A stretch of DNA of 64,000 nucleotides from Opisthorchis felineus (lineage: Eukaryota; Platyhelminthes; Trematoda; Opisthorchiida; Opisthorchiidae), in the NCBI GenBank assembly GCA_004794785.1, contig SJOL01005544.1, positions 230,312 to 294,311 of the forward strand. Direction: 5' to 3'. The position numbers were made by a program, and so were the translations under genes. Numbering within the stretch: position 1 is the first letter of the stretch; the number at the start of each line of letters is the position of its first letter. Positions 1 to 11,400 of the stretch are shown piece after piece. Under the pieces are notes generated by a model. That model saw only the letters and a program-made list of their open reading frames with translations. It searched no databases and was not told the DNA's origin.

Positions 1-547
1 AAGATATTCTCAGTTTTGACCGCTCATGTTAACTTCGATAAAACTGAGGCACCAATCCATGATAAGACAACGCAAGCCGCTTTATGAAGACCTTTACGCA
101 TGGAGTCAGAAACAGGTAACAAACAAACAGAATAAGATGTAAACTTACCTTCACAAACGAACGAGTGACAAGGTAAAAGTTTGAACTACGAGCGATAAGA
201 TCACCATATAAGGGATGAGACAAATCGAGACAGATGTGGTCAGTTTCTTGGGACGTTTGACAATTACAGGATTTATCAGGTGAGCATAGAGGAATCTGTC
301 ACGTGACCATCTGACTGGCATCTGAACGAAAGTCTGATAAAGTCTTTTCAAGAGCTTATTGCAAGTATCACGATCCTTTCTAACACGGGAGAGTAATACA
401 GTTCGATAAATCCATAGTGTAAAGGATAAAGTAACCTAAAAAGCGATTGTGTAATTCTCAGAGCAAAATGAAGACGTTCCAATCGGATTTAAAGTGTGTG
501 AAGATCTGCGGAATGTACTACTCATAAGGTTGCTGAAAATTCTTCGA

Positions 548-595
548 CAGCCCACGACCGGTTTCGTCCTTTTTGGGGCTCATCAGGCAGGCACG
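548..595 (-). ncRNA. Hammerhead ribozyme motif, family 1, second copy
   Basis: The core CTGATGA, GAAA and CCGGTC are intact. Stem I is CCUGC/GUGGG, with pairing kept despite an A to G change relative to the 31.3 kb copy. Stem II is GCCC/GGAC with one C-A mismatch. Possibly active. The conserved flank with TTTGGTTTTTGCGAGAGAC lies 5' of it on the same strand (about 632-672). Confidence 0.6.
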
Positions 596-2149
596 AAACA
601 TCGCAAACGAGAGATTTAGCCGGGTTCCAGGTGAGTCTCTCGCAAAAACCAAATTGATTTGCAAATGAGTGTATTTCTTGTGTGAAGATCGTTTTTGAAT
701 CAATAAAGCCCTGAAGTGTTTCCCTAAGGCTTAGTTGGAGATAAAGTCTCTTTGGAAAAGAAAATTAGGGTTGCTGTGCAGAACACATAAGAGTCGCTGG
801 CCTTTGTGCCAAAGGGTGTATCGATGCCTTGTTTTATGTTCAAGCTGATACTAAAACTCTGGAAAGGATATTGCTAAACGAACACAGTGTATTCAATCAA
901 ACAATAGTGAACAATACTGCTCGAAGTGACAAGGCCAAAAAATAGCCTAAGTGGTACTTTGAGTGGTTGAAGAGCTGGAACATTGAGTACGGTGGTTTCC
1001 ATGCAAACGGAGAAAAGAATCCTCACACGAAAGAACCGCTTCCTTCGATCGCATTTTTTCACTGCTGAATTGTCTCGAGACAGACCACATCGCAAGAATT
1101 ACTTAAAAATGATACATATCGTCTGAAAAGGCCCACCAGCTTATTGATCAATAAAGCAGATAGACACGATATGAGCTCTAGAAATCGATAGAAACATATC
1201 AATCAATCGGATTCGGGCGTCATTTCCATAGCTATCCTATCGCCTGTCTCAGGGACTTTCGTGCATGCAGTTTTGCAGATTTGCCAGCATTGCTTCGATG
1301 AATGTATGGAGGTGCCGGTTCTTGATACGCAGTAAGTTTTAGTTTGGTTCCTCAGTCAACATGGTGATTGGTAACCTAGATTCGCTGGGCGATCCATGAA
1401 GATGAAGTACGAACATTCTATCGAGTTATCCTCTGTACTTCTTCCGTCAAGCAGTTTGATAGGATGCCGAAAATTCGCCTTTATTAGTTTTGCCAATTCC
1501 GGTATCACTGCAACTGCAGGTGAAGCGATAGATAGCATGTGAGGCAAAATGAGAAGTGTGATGTGTTTTTAAACCAGTCTGGCTGATTGTTCCAAAGATG
1601 GAACTTGCATGCTTACGTCTCGGTGAAACTCTGATGTCATACATTATCTTCGTCATCGTCGTCAGCACATCAGTTTTCAAACACTGACTCTTCGCTGCCC
1701 TACAGCCAGAATTTGCTCGAAAGTCTTGTTTTGAAGGAAGGAATAAAAGCAAATGAGGAAGGGAGTTAGTGGTAGCCTATCATAATCATTCTAGGATGCC
1801 TACACCTCCAGACCTTTGTTCAGGAAATCCGGATAGAAAGTGACAACAAGAACACCACTGACCTGGTTTGCGGTGTTTGCAGCCATGCACGTTGGAGATC
1901 TCCTAGATTCCATCCTAGAAGGCGACTCGCACAGACAGTACCCACACTTTTTGTAATCTCTTCCATACCTCTGCCGGGTCGAAGGTTAACCACCTCCCTA
2001 ATGCCATACAGGTGCGTTTCATGCCAGATGTGGGAACCAATAGGAATTGTGAGGTCACCTTAGTGACAATGACTCAAAGTGAACAAAAGTGGAGTTCAAT
2101 TAATGCATCGTTAAACCCATGTACTGTTGGACACACCACGGCTAGTGGC

Positions 2150-3190
2150 CATTTTGTCGTCTTACGAAGACATGAAGATGGGCTCCGAGAACAGCGAGCA
2201 GATTTCCGGTAAGGAAAGGACGGTTTTGACCACATTTTCACACTCCGTCAAGTGTTAGAGCAGTGGTATGCATATGGGCGCCCTACAGTCTTCCTGTTCC
2301 TTGACTTCAGCAGTACCTTCGATTCTGTCAGTCACTTCATTCATTCCAACACGGTTTTTCAACATGGTATGCCCCAGAAGTTCGTAAATATCGTGCGCTG
2401 TTTGTATTCACCTACTTGTGGGTTCGTGGTAGTGTATGCGGAGCACTTCAAAAGCTATCCTACAGGCTGTGGTGTCCGAACAGAACGTCTACTCTCCCAT
2501 ATTTTGTTTAACCTCGTCACTGACGAGTAAGTGAGGCAAAATCTAAAAGTTCTTCCAAACCCCGGTGTACAATTCTTTCTGAGCGAGAACCGTGTCAATC
2601 TGAAACACACAGACGACGTTGATTGTATTTTTGAAAGGAGCACGAAGCGCGGGCATCACGTGAAAAGTTAACCGATGTCATGCTGTCCTTCGGCATGCGC
2701 TTCGCACCCACAAAGTGCATAGTCATGTTGCAGGACGTACAGTCATCAAATATGGCTCTGAGAACTCATGGAATGACACGGGAAGTTGTGGAGCGTTATG
2801 CGTACTCTGAAGTTGAGTTTGCTCTGTCGGTTGTGTGACAGACGAAGTGAACACAAGAATCTCAAAGGCCAGAAGTGCTTTCGCTAATTTGCGCCACATG
2901 TGTCGCTACAAAAGCGTATCGCTCGATCTCACAGGACGCTCTATCAGCCCACAGTGCGGGCTGTATTGTTGTGCGGCTGCGAGATCGTGCATAGGATCTA
3001 AAACGTCCTCAGATATTTACCGCCGATGTCTCAGAATTATGGCTGCAGTCGACTGGAACCAATGAATCGGCAACGAGGCGTTCAGAAGACTGGTTTCCGG
3101 TAAAGTAGTCGGCACTTCACCACAACAATGCATCCAGCATTACAGACTACGGTGGCTTGGTCGTGTTACGTATGCCAAGTTACCTCCACT
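2150..3190 (+). pseudogene. Decayed non-LTR retrotransposon reverse transcriptase
   Basis: Translated fragments in shifting frames resemble the reverse transcriptase of invertebrate non-LTR elements. They include LRRHEDGLREQRADFR, FLFLDFSSTFDSVS, GMPQKFVNIVRCLYS, HTDD in place of the catalytic YADD, GMRFAPTKC, and then VTDEVNTRISKARSAFANLR and LRWLGRV. At least three frame changes and several stops break it, and the catalytic motif is altered, so it is dead. An RTE-like or related clade is likely but not certain. The 5' endonuclease part was not recognised. Region 1-2150 otherwise shows only a hammerhead repeat near 550. Confidence 0.75.
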
Positions 3191-3337
3191 AAAAATCAAC
3201 ACTAGAAGACTAAATTTACCATCCTGGTACTCTCGACTACGGCGAATTCCAAGCTCAACATATTATATCCCTAAATTGACAAATTTACATGTTGCTCGGG
3301 GTCCGATGGAGAGCATTCCCGACATAACACATTACCC

Positions 3338-3560
3338 GTAAGGTTGGTAAAACTCGCGACAGTCCACTCCCGGTTTCGCCCTTCTTGGAACTCAATAGGT
3401 GGTCGGATTTCTCAAGTTTCCGCCAATCTTATATCTTACCGAACACCACATCCTACTTGAATTGCAATATATACACGATTAAGTTTGGTTTTAAAGCGAG
3501 ACTCAAGTGAATCCGAGCTGATTCGGTTGGTGGATACTGTAAACAGGAGATTCAATTGAG
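3338..3560 (-). repeat. Family 1 repeat remnant with dead hammerhead
   Basis: The hammerhead relic at about 3355-3406 keeps stem II and GAAA, but CTGATGA is CTATTGA and the cleavage segment is altered. The associated AAGTTTGGTTTTAAAGCGAG block lies at about 3480-3505. It sits just downstream of the decayed reverse transcriptase. Confidence 0.5.
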
Positions 3561-5229
3561 TCTTTCTTTAAAATTACTGTAAATCGCAGTACATTTTGTC
3601 AAGCGCTTTTAAAACTCGCAAGGCAAATCCTACGGCTTTCGAGCAAGTTGCAGCGGTCTTGGTTTGAAATGATCTGTACACAAAATTATACGCCAGCTTC
3701 TAAAAGTTTCTACGAATAACTGTCAGAAAAACGTTGAAGTTGCATTGTGGAGATTCATACAACATTACGGTGGCTAGTATATACAGCTGCATCCAGCCCG
3801 AAACAGGATCTTTATAGAGTCCTCAGTCTCTGAAGAGGGACTAATTCGTGACCTTCTCCATGAAAATTAAACGCGGTGCATGGTGCGTGCAGTAGTTTGG
3901 CATGAGTCATTCACAGTCCCGTCGGGTTTTTTCTTGGACTGCATTGGTCTTTTACAAGCATTTCAGTGTCCAAAAACCTAAAGAGTGGGGTTAAATCGAC
4001 TGTTCAAATTGCGATCACCTAGGCAGGTGTACTAGAACCCACTTATTCTATGAAGCTACCAAAACCTAAATTTAGCCTTCAGTTGTCACCAACTATGAAC
4101 TGTACTCCCGAAGCAGTTCCTAGTCCATCGTTCGGTTAGACGTAGGAACTGATCAGTACGCTCATACAGCATCTGCTACAAACTTCGCGGAGCACCTCGC
4201 CACATCTTTCTCGTTTAGTCAAATCCTGACGACGGGAATGACGCCATGGTCTACTTCGTCGTGCCTACCGTCCACATGTATTCTGAGAGGAGTTCATTAA
4301 CTTTCTCCTGCTCTTCGTACATATGAAACGACGGCAGGGTTACGACGCACAGAATGAGAACATAACTAATTATGGTATCCTGGTATTTTACCAGGTTTGG
4401 AAACATATTCGTGTTGAGTACAACGGAGTAGAACTTTTTAGCTCGCTCCAATGCAGAATCAACTAGAATTCGACTTTTATGAAACGGGTAGTTATGTTAC
4501 TTTTGTTGATATGACACATTTCGTGGCCTTTTTGCGCTCCGAACAATACGCAGTTACTAAACTACTGCAGTCGTCGTGTGGATGGTTCTTCACTACTTCA
4601 CGTGGACCTAAACATGACATCCGAACAACTCGACTCCTCAAAGCTAAGTTGGTAGATTCCGCTATGCATTTGCAAGAAATATTGATCTGTATTTTGGCGA
4701 TAATGAAGCCGTTCTCTTATTCTATCATTATTACAAAAGCACGATTCGTGGGGCAGGGATGGACTGGCTTTTTAAAGGGAAGGTCCCTATTAGGCTAGCT
4801 CATCGGAGGCTAAGTCGCCTGTCGTTGAGATTTTGAGCTAAGCTCCGTGTGTCCCAAAGACAGCCGGTTTAGTTTTACACCATGGTTCTCGTCCGTCATC
4901 TATTTCTCTGGTTTCAAACGTCTGACAGATTTTCGTTGTCTTCTTGTATGCGTTCTCATTAGTGAGTTAACTCGCATACCCACTGTAATCACTAAGGTGA
5001 TACGTCCTGTCTAGTTGGTTTAACAAGGGAGCTTACGTAACCGACCCAGCCAGAGGGCAACAAAGGGATCCGGTTACCAATAGGGCACACAACCACAAAC
5101 AACCCGTACGATTTTTGCTTGAAGTGAACACTTGAATGGCCTATCACAGTCCCTGTTGCGTAATCGTGTCATGTAATTTTCACCTCCGGTAAGCCCCCAC
5201 CCCTATCACACGAGTGATCTTACCATCCT
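3561..5229. other. Non-coding stretch upstream of the Bsx-like gene
   Basis: No gene, SINE or other repeat was recognised. A 115-codon plus-strand frame at 4451-4798 has no domain or motif that I recognise and no supporting context. Confidence 0.5.
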
Positions 5230-5383
5230 ATTGGCTCAAGGTGTTAATTATCACTTCGCTGTCTGATGGTCTGCAGAACAACTGGCCGTCTTACATGAGT
5301 GGGTCAGCCACATGAACAATCTTCAGTTAGCCAATCAGACAACGCTTTGATCATCAGATCAGATGATTCGATTCAGTGATCAA
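5230..5383 (+). promoter_or_regulatory. CCAAT boxes and nested inverted repeat upstream of the Bsx-like gene
   Basis: An inverted CCAAT (ATTGG) sits at 5230-5234 and a full AGCCAATCAG at 5329-5338, which fits the NF-Y consensus. Just downstream, TTGATCA (5347-5353) pairs with TGATCAA (5377-5383), enclosing ATCATC (5350-5355) and GATGAT (5362-5367). The cluster ends about 70 bases before the ATG. A regulatory role is inferred from position only; no TATA box was seen. Confidence 0.35.
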
Positions 5384-5454
5384 GGCGAGGGTACTGGATG
5401 GTGGGGGGGTAGCACATATTCCAAGGCCGTAGATTGTGCCGTTACAGCAAAATT

Positions 5455-5824
5455 ATGAACGCGCTTGACCAGACGCTTGATTCCAAACCATCCTCTCAGC
5501 TTCGTGACTCATCCGGGGATAGTATGCTTCATTTCATGGATGCATCTGGGGCTCTCGACTTATCCAGCAAAACTACATCGACGGAAAATGAAAATAGTCT
5601 GAAACTGGAAGCAGATGATGATCAGAAGACAGAAGAGTTGAATAGACAAACCTGGACAGGCATTCGGAGTGTCGAGGTATCCAGTCCATTGGGATCTACC
5701 CCAGAAAGCTACTCACTGAATGATGCACCCGTCAAGGAATTCGACCTGGGACTATGGAAATGTTTCCCACTTGTTCCGACTCCCGAACAACTTCAAGCAC
5801 AGCTAAGCGGGCGAGCAGCAGCAG
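5455..5824 (+). CDS. Exon 1 of the Bsx-like homeobox gene
   Basis: This exon encodes residues 1-123 plus one base of the next codon. It ends at CAG/GTGAGT, a strong donor. The ATG lies 45 bases after an in-frame stop, so a non-coding 5' exon is possible but no longer coding start is available in this exon. The peptide is acidic and Ser/Thr-rich with no recognised domain; ALDLS is the only motif noticed. Confidence 0.8.
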
Positions 5825-8403
5825 GTGAGTAGGTTTGTTTCACGATTTATACGTGAAACCGTTTATTGTTAATGTAGGAACTATCACTTCCTGTCATTAT
5901 CCGAGATGTTTTTGTGGGGTCCACAGAGGGGTCACGTGATTTGAGAACATGCTACATGAACCCGACTGTACAGTAAACATGCTCCAAACAAGGGCAAACA
6001 GTAACGTGAGGAACATAGGGACGATTTTTTGACAAGTAGAAAAAAGTCACTAGGAAATAAGACCCCACGGGGAAAAGTCACTACACAATGGTAGTGATTA
6101 ATTTTGGCTCAAGGTTAAAGAATATGCGGAGGAAGTTCATTTTTCACATTTTTCATGTTAACGTGGACTTCTTTCATGTTCTTGCCCAACAGACTGGTAT
6201 CATCAGCGTAGTGCAAGTGTTGTCCAGCATTATCGATGACGCAGTCTATTCTCTTAATGCCCATTTTGGTAACCAGCCGGCAGCTAATTTAACCAAGAAA
6301 TGAAATCGTATCCATTCAAACCAAGCCGAGAATTGCGTGACAGACGGTCTGTTGATGTGGATCTACGTCTCATCCCGGTACATGGTCGCTTCCGTACTAG
6401 AATTGAACCACTGCAAATGTTTTCTTTAGATTGGTGTTAACACCCTATAATGAGCTTCCAGATGAAGCGTTTACTAAGAAGCCATAATCCCAGAGACTTC
6501 TAAGGAATACAGCAATTCAGCTCCATCACATCAAGGTGTGCCCTCTTAGCTACTGGATCTTGTTGAGAAGCTTGCTGACAGCTACAGGTTAGAGCACTGT
6601 TAACTCCAAACTCATGAAACAGAACAGGAATCGGCTTCTCATCTACTTATAGCATGTGCGGCATGACTGGCTCCTAAGGGCACAGCAACAAACGCCGTGA
6701 TATGAAAGGTAAATCTTTATCAGAGTAGGAAGCTTTGTTGTCTTCTATATTAGAAAATGAGTTGTCCTTTAAACTATCCGGTCTTTGTGGTATGGTCGCA
6801 CATAACCTAAGTAATCTATACCGACCCGTTGTATCGAGGTCGTTAAAATCATCTATCGGTCTCTTGTCGGATCCAGCTTGTTACCGAACCGATTAGAGTG
6901 GCTAGTCCCCGGTCATGCGGTCAAGGCATCGGAAAGCATCTCTCAGTTTACTTAGTGACTAAATGTTGTGCTTTAAAGGACACTTGATTCGCCTGGAAAT
7001 GAGGTGTAGTTTGATCCGTGTGTATTGCGCTTTCAGAACTCATTCCTTATAGTGTCTAGATTCTTCTGTTTCTGAGACCCAAAATTCACGGATCAGGATG
7101 TAAGCTAACCGGGATGCTGTTCGGCCAGCAAGTGTTTTTCTGAGTACTGAAACGCCTGTTGTTCATGGCGAGCTGATTCGGGACAGCGAACTTTACGAAC
7201 CAGTTACCATTCTTACGGTGTTGGTGCAAGGCAAACCGTCAAATACAGAGCGGATGCTGTCTCTCGTTCATTAATTTCAACGTCTCGTATCTTTTTGTAA
7301 CCACAGATGTCTCAGAACTATAGCTGGAATCGATTAGACCCAGCAAATTTTGAATCAGATGATCAGCAGACGGGTTCTTGGCGAAACAGCACAGGATAAT
7401 TTACTCAAAGAATGCAGCCAACACAGCAAGCTAAGGTGGCTGGATGATGTGTTTGCATACCGATTTAGCACCCGCCGAGACGAGTAGTATTTTCGGAGTG
7501 TCGGAAACCTAGATATGGACAGGATATGACATGACAGAAGGGAATGGAGGATGTTACGAAAATTTTGGACGCTGCTGTTGCTGTTCGCCTTCCAGGGTTG
7601 GGTCCAATTGCCCTCCCTGTGCCTGACTGGAGACAGTGTTCGCTGAGCTCAACAGACAACCCATAAACCGACCACGGTGATCAAGCAAAATTTCATATCG
7701 ATTGATCATATACATGTTGTGGTACACGCGCGAAGCATGTACCGGAAGTATTTGTACTGGACGAGGATTTTTGGTTTGCAGAGCTCAGCTTACGAAATGA
7801 GCAGGTTAGTAGTACCGAACGACTAAGGATAATTTGATGCATGTATCTAGATACTGCTGAAGCAGGAGTAGAGGGGAGTGTGGGATGTGCAAACGGGAAA
7901 ACAAAATGTCACAATCATCAAGAACTGGCTTTTGTTCTAAGTCTTGAAGTTGTTGAATTAGTCAGCTAGTGGCCCTGATCTCCGTGCAAAAGAGACTGTA
8001 TATTATGCTAGCATAGTGAGTGTACGAAGTAGCAAAGTCCCAAACTGGGCTGGTGGCGGTCCTGAAATGGGAGAGGGATGTCAGTCTAAATGTCATCCAC
8101 ACACTCAGTAGAAGTGCAACGTAGAGTAGAAATGTTCGCCTGCAGGAAAGCAATCCATTGTGAGTTTTGTTCTGGTTGTGACTTACTGAATAAGAGTACC
8201 AAGATTTGATTTTCCGAGGTTCGTTTTATAATTTCACACTTTTATCCCCAGAACCAAAAGGCAATTAATCCCAGCGAAATACACTCATTCGCTAATTTCG
8301 TGCAATTTGTTTTCAAGTAGAACATAAGGTTGATGGGAACTCGAGTAGTGCATTAAGTATAGGTAATTGATCTCATTTGTGCTCACAGCATGCCCACGTT
8401 CAA

Positions 8404-8438
<35 letters not shown>

Positions 8439-11400
8439 ATGTGCCACATCTTAAAGAAAACATACTGAGAGCTTGGCTCAAGAGGAAAATATCCTAAGAC
8501 CAAGTAATGATTTTGGAGGCATCTTTTTGAGCAGTGGATGCTTCAAGATAGACCAAGTTCACCCAGTTCACGGTATCCTGTCAGCTGTTTACGTGCTTAC
8601 AATTTATAAAAAAATGTGTTGAAATTGTTCCACAACATGACTGTTATGCCTCGGATTCCAATGGAAGAAAAGACGAGACCTAAGATCCAGAGGAAAACGG
8701 TTTTCATCAAATCACCCTCTAAGAGCGGCAGGATGACAGATACAGCGTTGTTTGATTAAAAAAAACAGTTTAAAGGAATCGGACCCTTTAGTTACCATCA
8801 CTTTTGTGTACTTTTTCACAGCGCACTTGAAATAGTGATTGCAAAGAAGACCGGTTGTCCACTGGAATTTCTGAAGACATTTTGACGAATCTGGCACCAA
8901 TGCAAATGCAAAATTTTCTATTCAGTTCCATTTTTATCATCTGTTTGACTGTAGAGAATGCGACTGGCCAAAATAGGTAAAAATAACAACCGTGTTTGGT
9001 GAGATGGCAGCAATCCAGAGTCAAAAACCCAATCTGTATGAACAAGAACTGAATTCGTTGCTAGTCCTGCATTACGGTGTGTAAGGTAACCTGCACTGTA
9101 ACGAATCATGCTTGCCGTTCCATCCCAGAACTCACCCAAAACAAAACGCGATTAACTTTAAACTCTGTATTGATTTCTTTTGTTTAAACACAGTTCGTCT
9201 GTCTGTATATGCGAAATTGAGTGAGTATGGACAACTAGCGAGATGAAGGCGAATAAAAATCATTCTTCGATGATGTTGTTTCTTGAACCCTCAAAATCGC
9301 TTAAGGGGATCGAATGTAAGGCCAAGTTCACGTTCAAGCCCTTCATATGTTGCAGTTTCAACATACAAGTTTTTGGACATACAGAACATAACTGCCTCCC
9401 GGAACCCGGAAGCATCATAGGAGGCAGAAATGCTGTGAAAGGTCAAGAAATGGTGACACATTCCAAACAGACTGAAAGTGATTTCTTCCAGGTCGAAAGT
9501 AAGTGTGTGTTGAACAGAGACCACAGGAATTCAAATAAACTCTGAAGAAACACTTGTCCGAGAAGCCCATTTGTTTCCCACTTGCGATAACTGTCTTGAC
9601 ATTCGATCGGCTTTCTGTTTGCACTAACCTTCAAAAACCGAGTCTTTGATTTCCCTTTACTGTCAATTTTGCAGATTACCAAGTGACTCTAAACTATGTA
9701 AATCAACTATTTTCCCAACTGATGAAAAACTACACAGGTCAGAATGATTCCTGCTCTACATTGGCGGCTGGAAACATGAATGTTGATGCCCTTGCACCGA
9801 CGAATGGTGCCATGACCTTTTCACCGTTATTTCCTTTGCTGACCACCGGTACCACACAAAGCCAGAAATCCGACTTGCCTGTTCCATGGAGGAATTCATT
9901 TCTTCACCAGGCCACATCGAACGAAATCATGATCACTTATCCTCCTTCCTATGACTACCAACATGCGCAAGAATCGATTCAATCGAAACCGACCAGTGAA
10001 AGCGGATACCATTCATCCATCCGCCATAGCAGCAGCCCACCCTCAGATCCTGTCGCTTCACCTAATGTCTGTACGACTGATAAACATCGCCAATATCGCA
10101 AGGCTCGGGCTTACTTTCAACCAAAACACATGCAATATTTGGAGGACTTTTTCCGACGGAGTCCATACTTGTCCACCAAGGATAGAGAAATGCTATCACA
10201 AAAGCTTCAGCTCTCAGAAGACCGAGTAAGTCAATCGGAAGGTTGAGTTCCATGTTTGTTTTAATATTCTCAAATAACCAAGTGGTGGTGAAAGGCTTAT
10301 TGATTGTCTGCTGACTTCTTCAACGTATTGAAATAGATTGCACCCCCCCTATTATGTACAAGAGGTGGATTGCTCGAATCGATATAGCTTCGATACTGAC
10401 TAGCTGTCGATTGGATCACTGTTTGGTTTTAAGTCGAACAAAGCTAACAACTGTGGGGTGCACATCACGTGACTCGACTTCCAATGGAGGCGTCGAACAG
10501 AATGTGGAAACAACCGAGGATTCAGATAGGTAGTGATTGTTGGATGGGTTTCTCAGGGGGGAGGTGGGGGGGCACTATATGGTTGTACGACCGCTTTTAT
10601 TCCACAGCGTGACATCTAATGAATGACCCTTCTCATAATAGGCCCAATACCCCTCTCCTATGGCAGTCTGTCGTTTATTACCGTCATGTGCAGTTGAGAA
10701 CAGTAGCAACGTCGAACAATTGACAATGAGTTCGTTTTGTGAGTGCAAACCAGTTAGGCTGAACTGATCAATTCTCTCGTGTATACTAAAGCAAAGAAAC
10801 GGCGGATTTGACAATTAATGAACACCGAAATCATCCCAAACGGAAGTAGTAACAGAACATCCAACACTTAACGGACTTCTCTTCTGTATTGGTTCGCGAA
10901 CCCGCAGTTGCAAACCGCTGCAAACGTGCTGCACGCTGACTTCTTTCCGGACATCATATTATTCCGCCCTTTCCGGCAGCCAATCGATATCCGGCACCTA
11001 CAGAAAGGTGAACCTTAGTGGTAATGAAATCCCAGGGCTATTGTGTATGAATGTATTCGTTTATTCGTAATCGAAATCATTAGTCTACGGAACTCCACTT
11101 GCATCTGAATATTGTCGATTGACAGGGGCTTGAAAGAAAGAAGAATCTGGCACAAATACTGACACTTACTGTTTAGGTGCTACACGCTGACCTAGACTGA
11201 AGGGACACAAGAACTTCATACTCACCACCTGATTTTCCCAGCAAATGCAAAGAGTCTGTTTGCGATCAAAACCATTCAAAATTTCCTTCATGAAGCGGGG
11301 TCTGGACGGTGTATTTACATCATTTTTGTTACAACGTTGATCCACCTTTATGTATCAAGCATATCGGATCCGATAGCCGATAGGGTGGTGCTGCCGGACC

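Larger units (their letters stand above)
5825..9674 (+). other. Intron 1 of the Bsx-like homeobox gene
   Basis: A 3.85 kb GT..AG intron. It contains the 3' end of a decayed non-LTR retrotransposon (about 7305-7670), a fragment of the hammerhead-repeat family (8281-8350) and a TA microsatellite (8405-8436). No further gene was recognised. A 100-codon frame at 9243-9545 has no recognisable features. Confidence 0.8.

Noticed and set aside
5326..5340. A shared 15-base GTTAGCCAATCAGAC near the Bsx-like gene start and, inverted, near the PKNOX stop (about 21169-21183)
   Set aside because: Several 15-base matches are expected by chance in 64 kb on both strands, and nothing around them matches.
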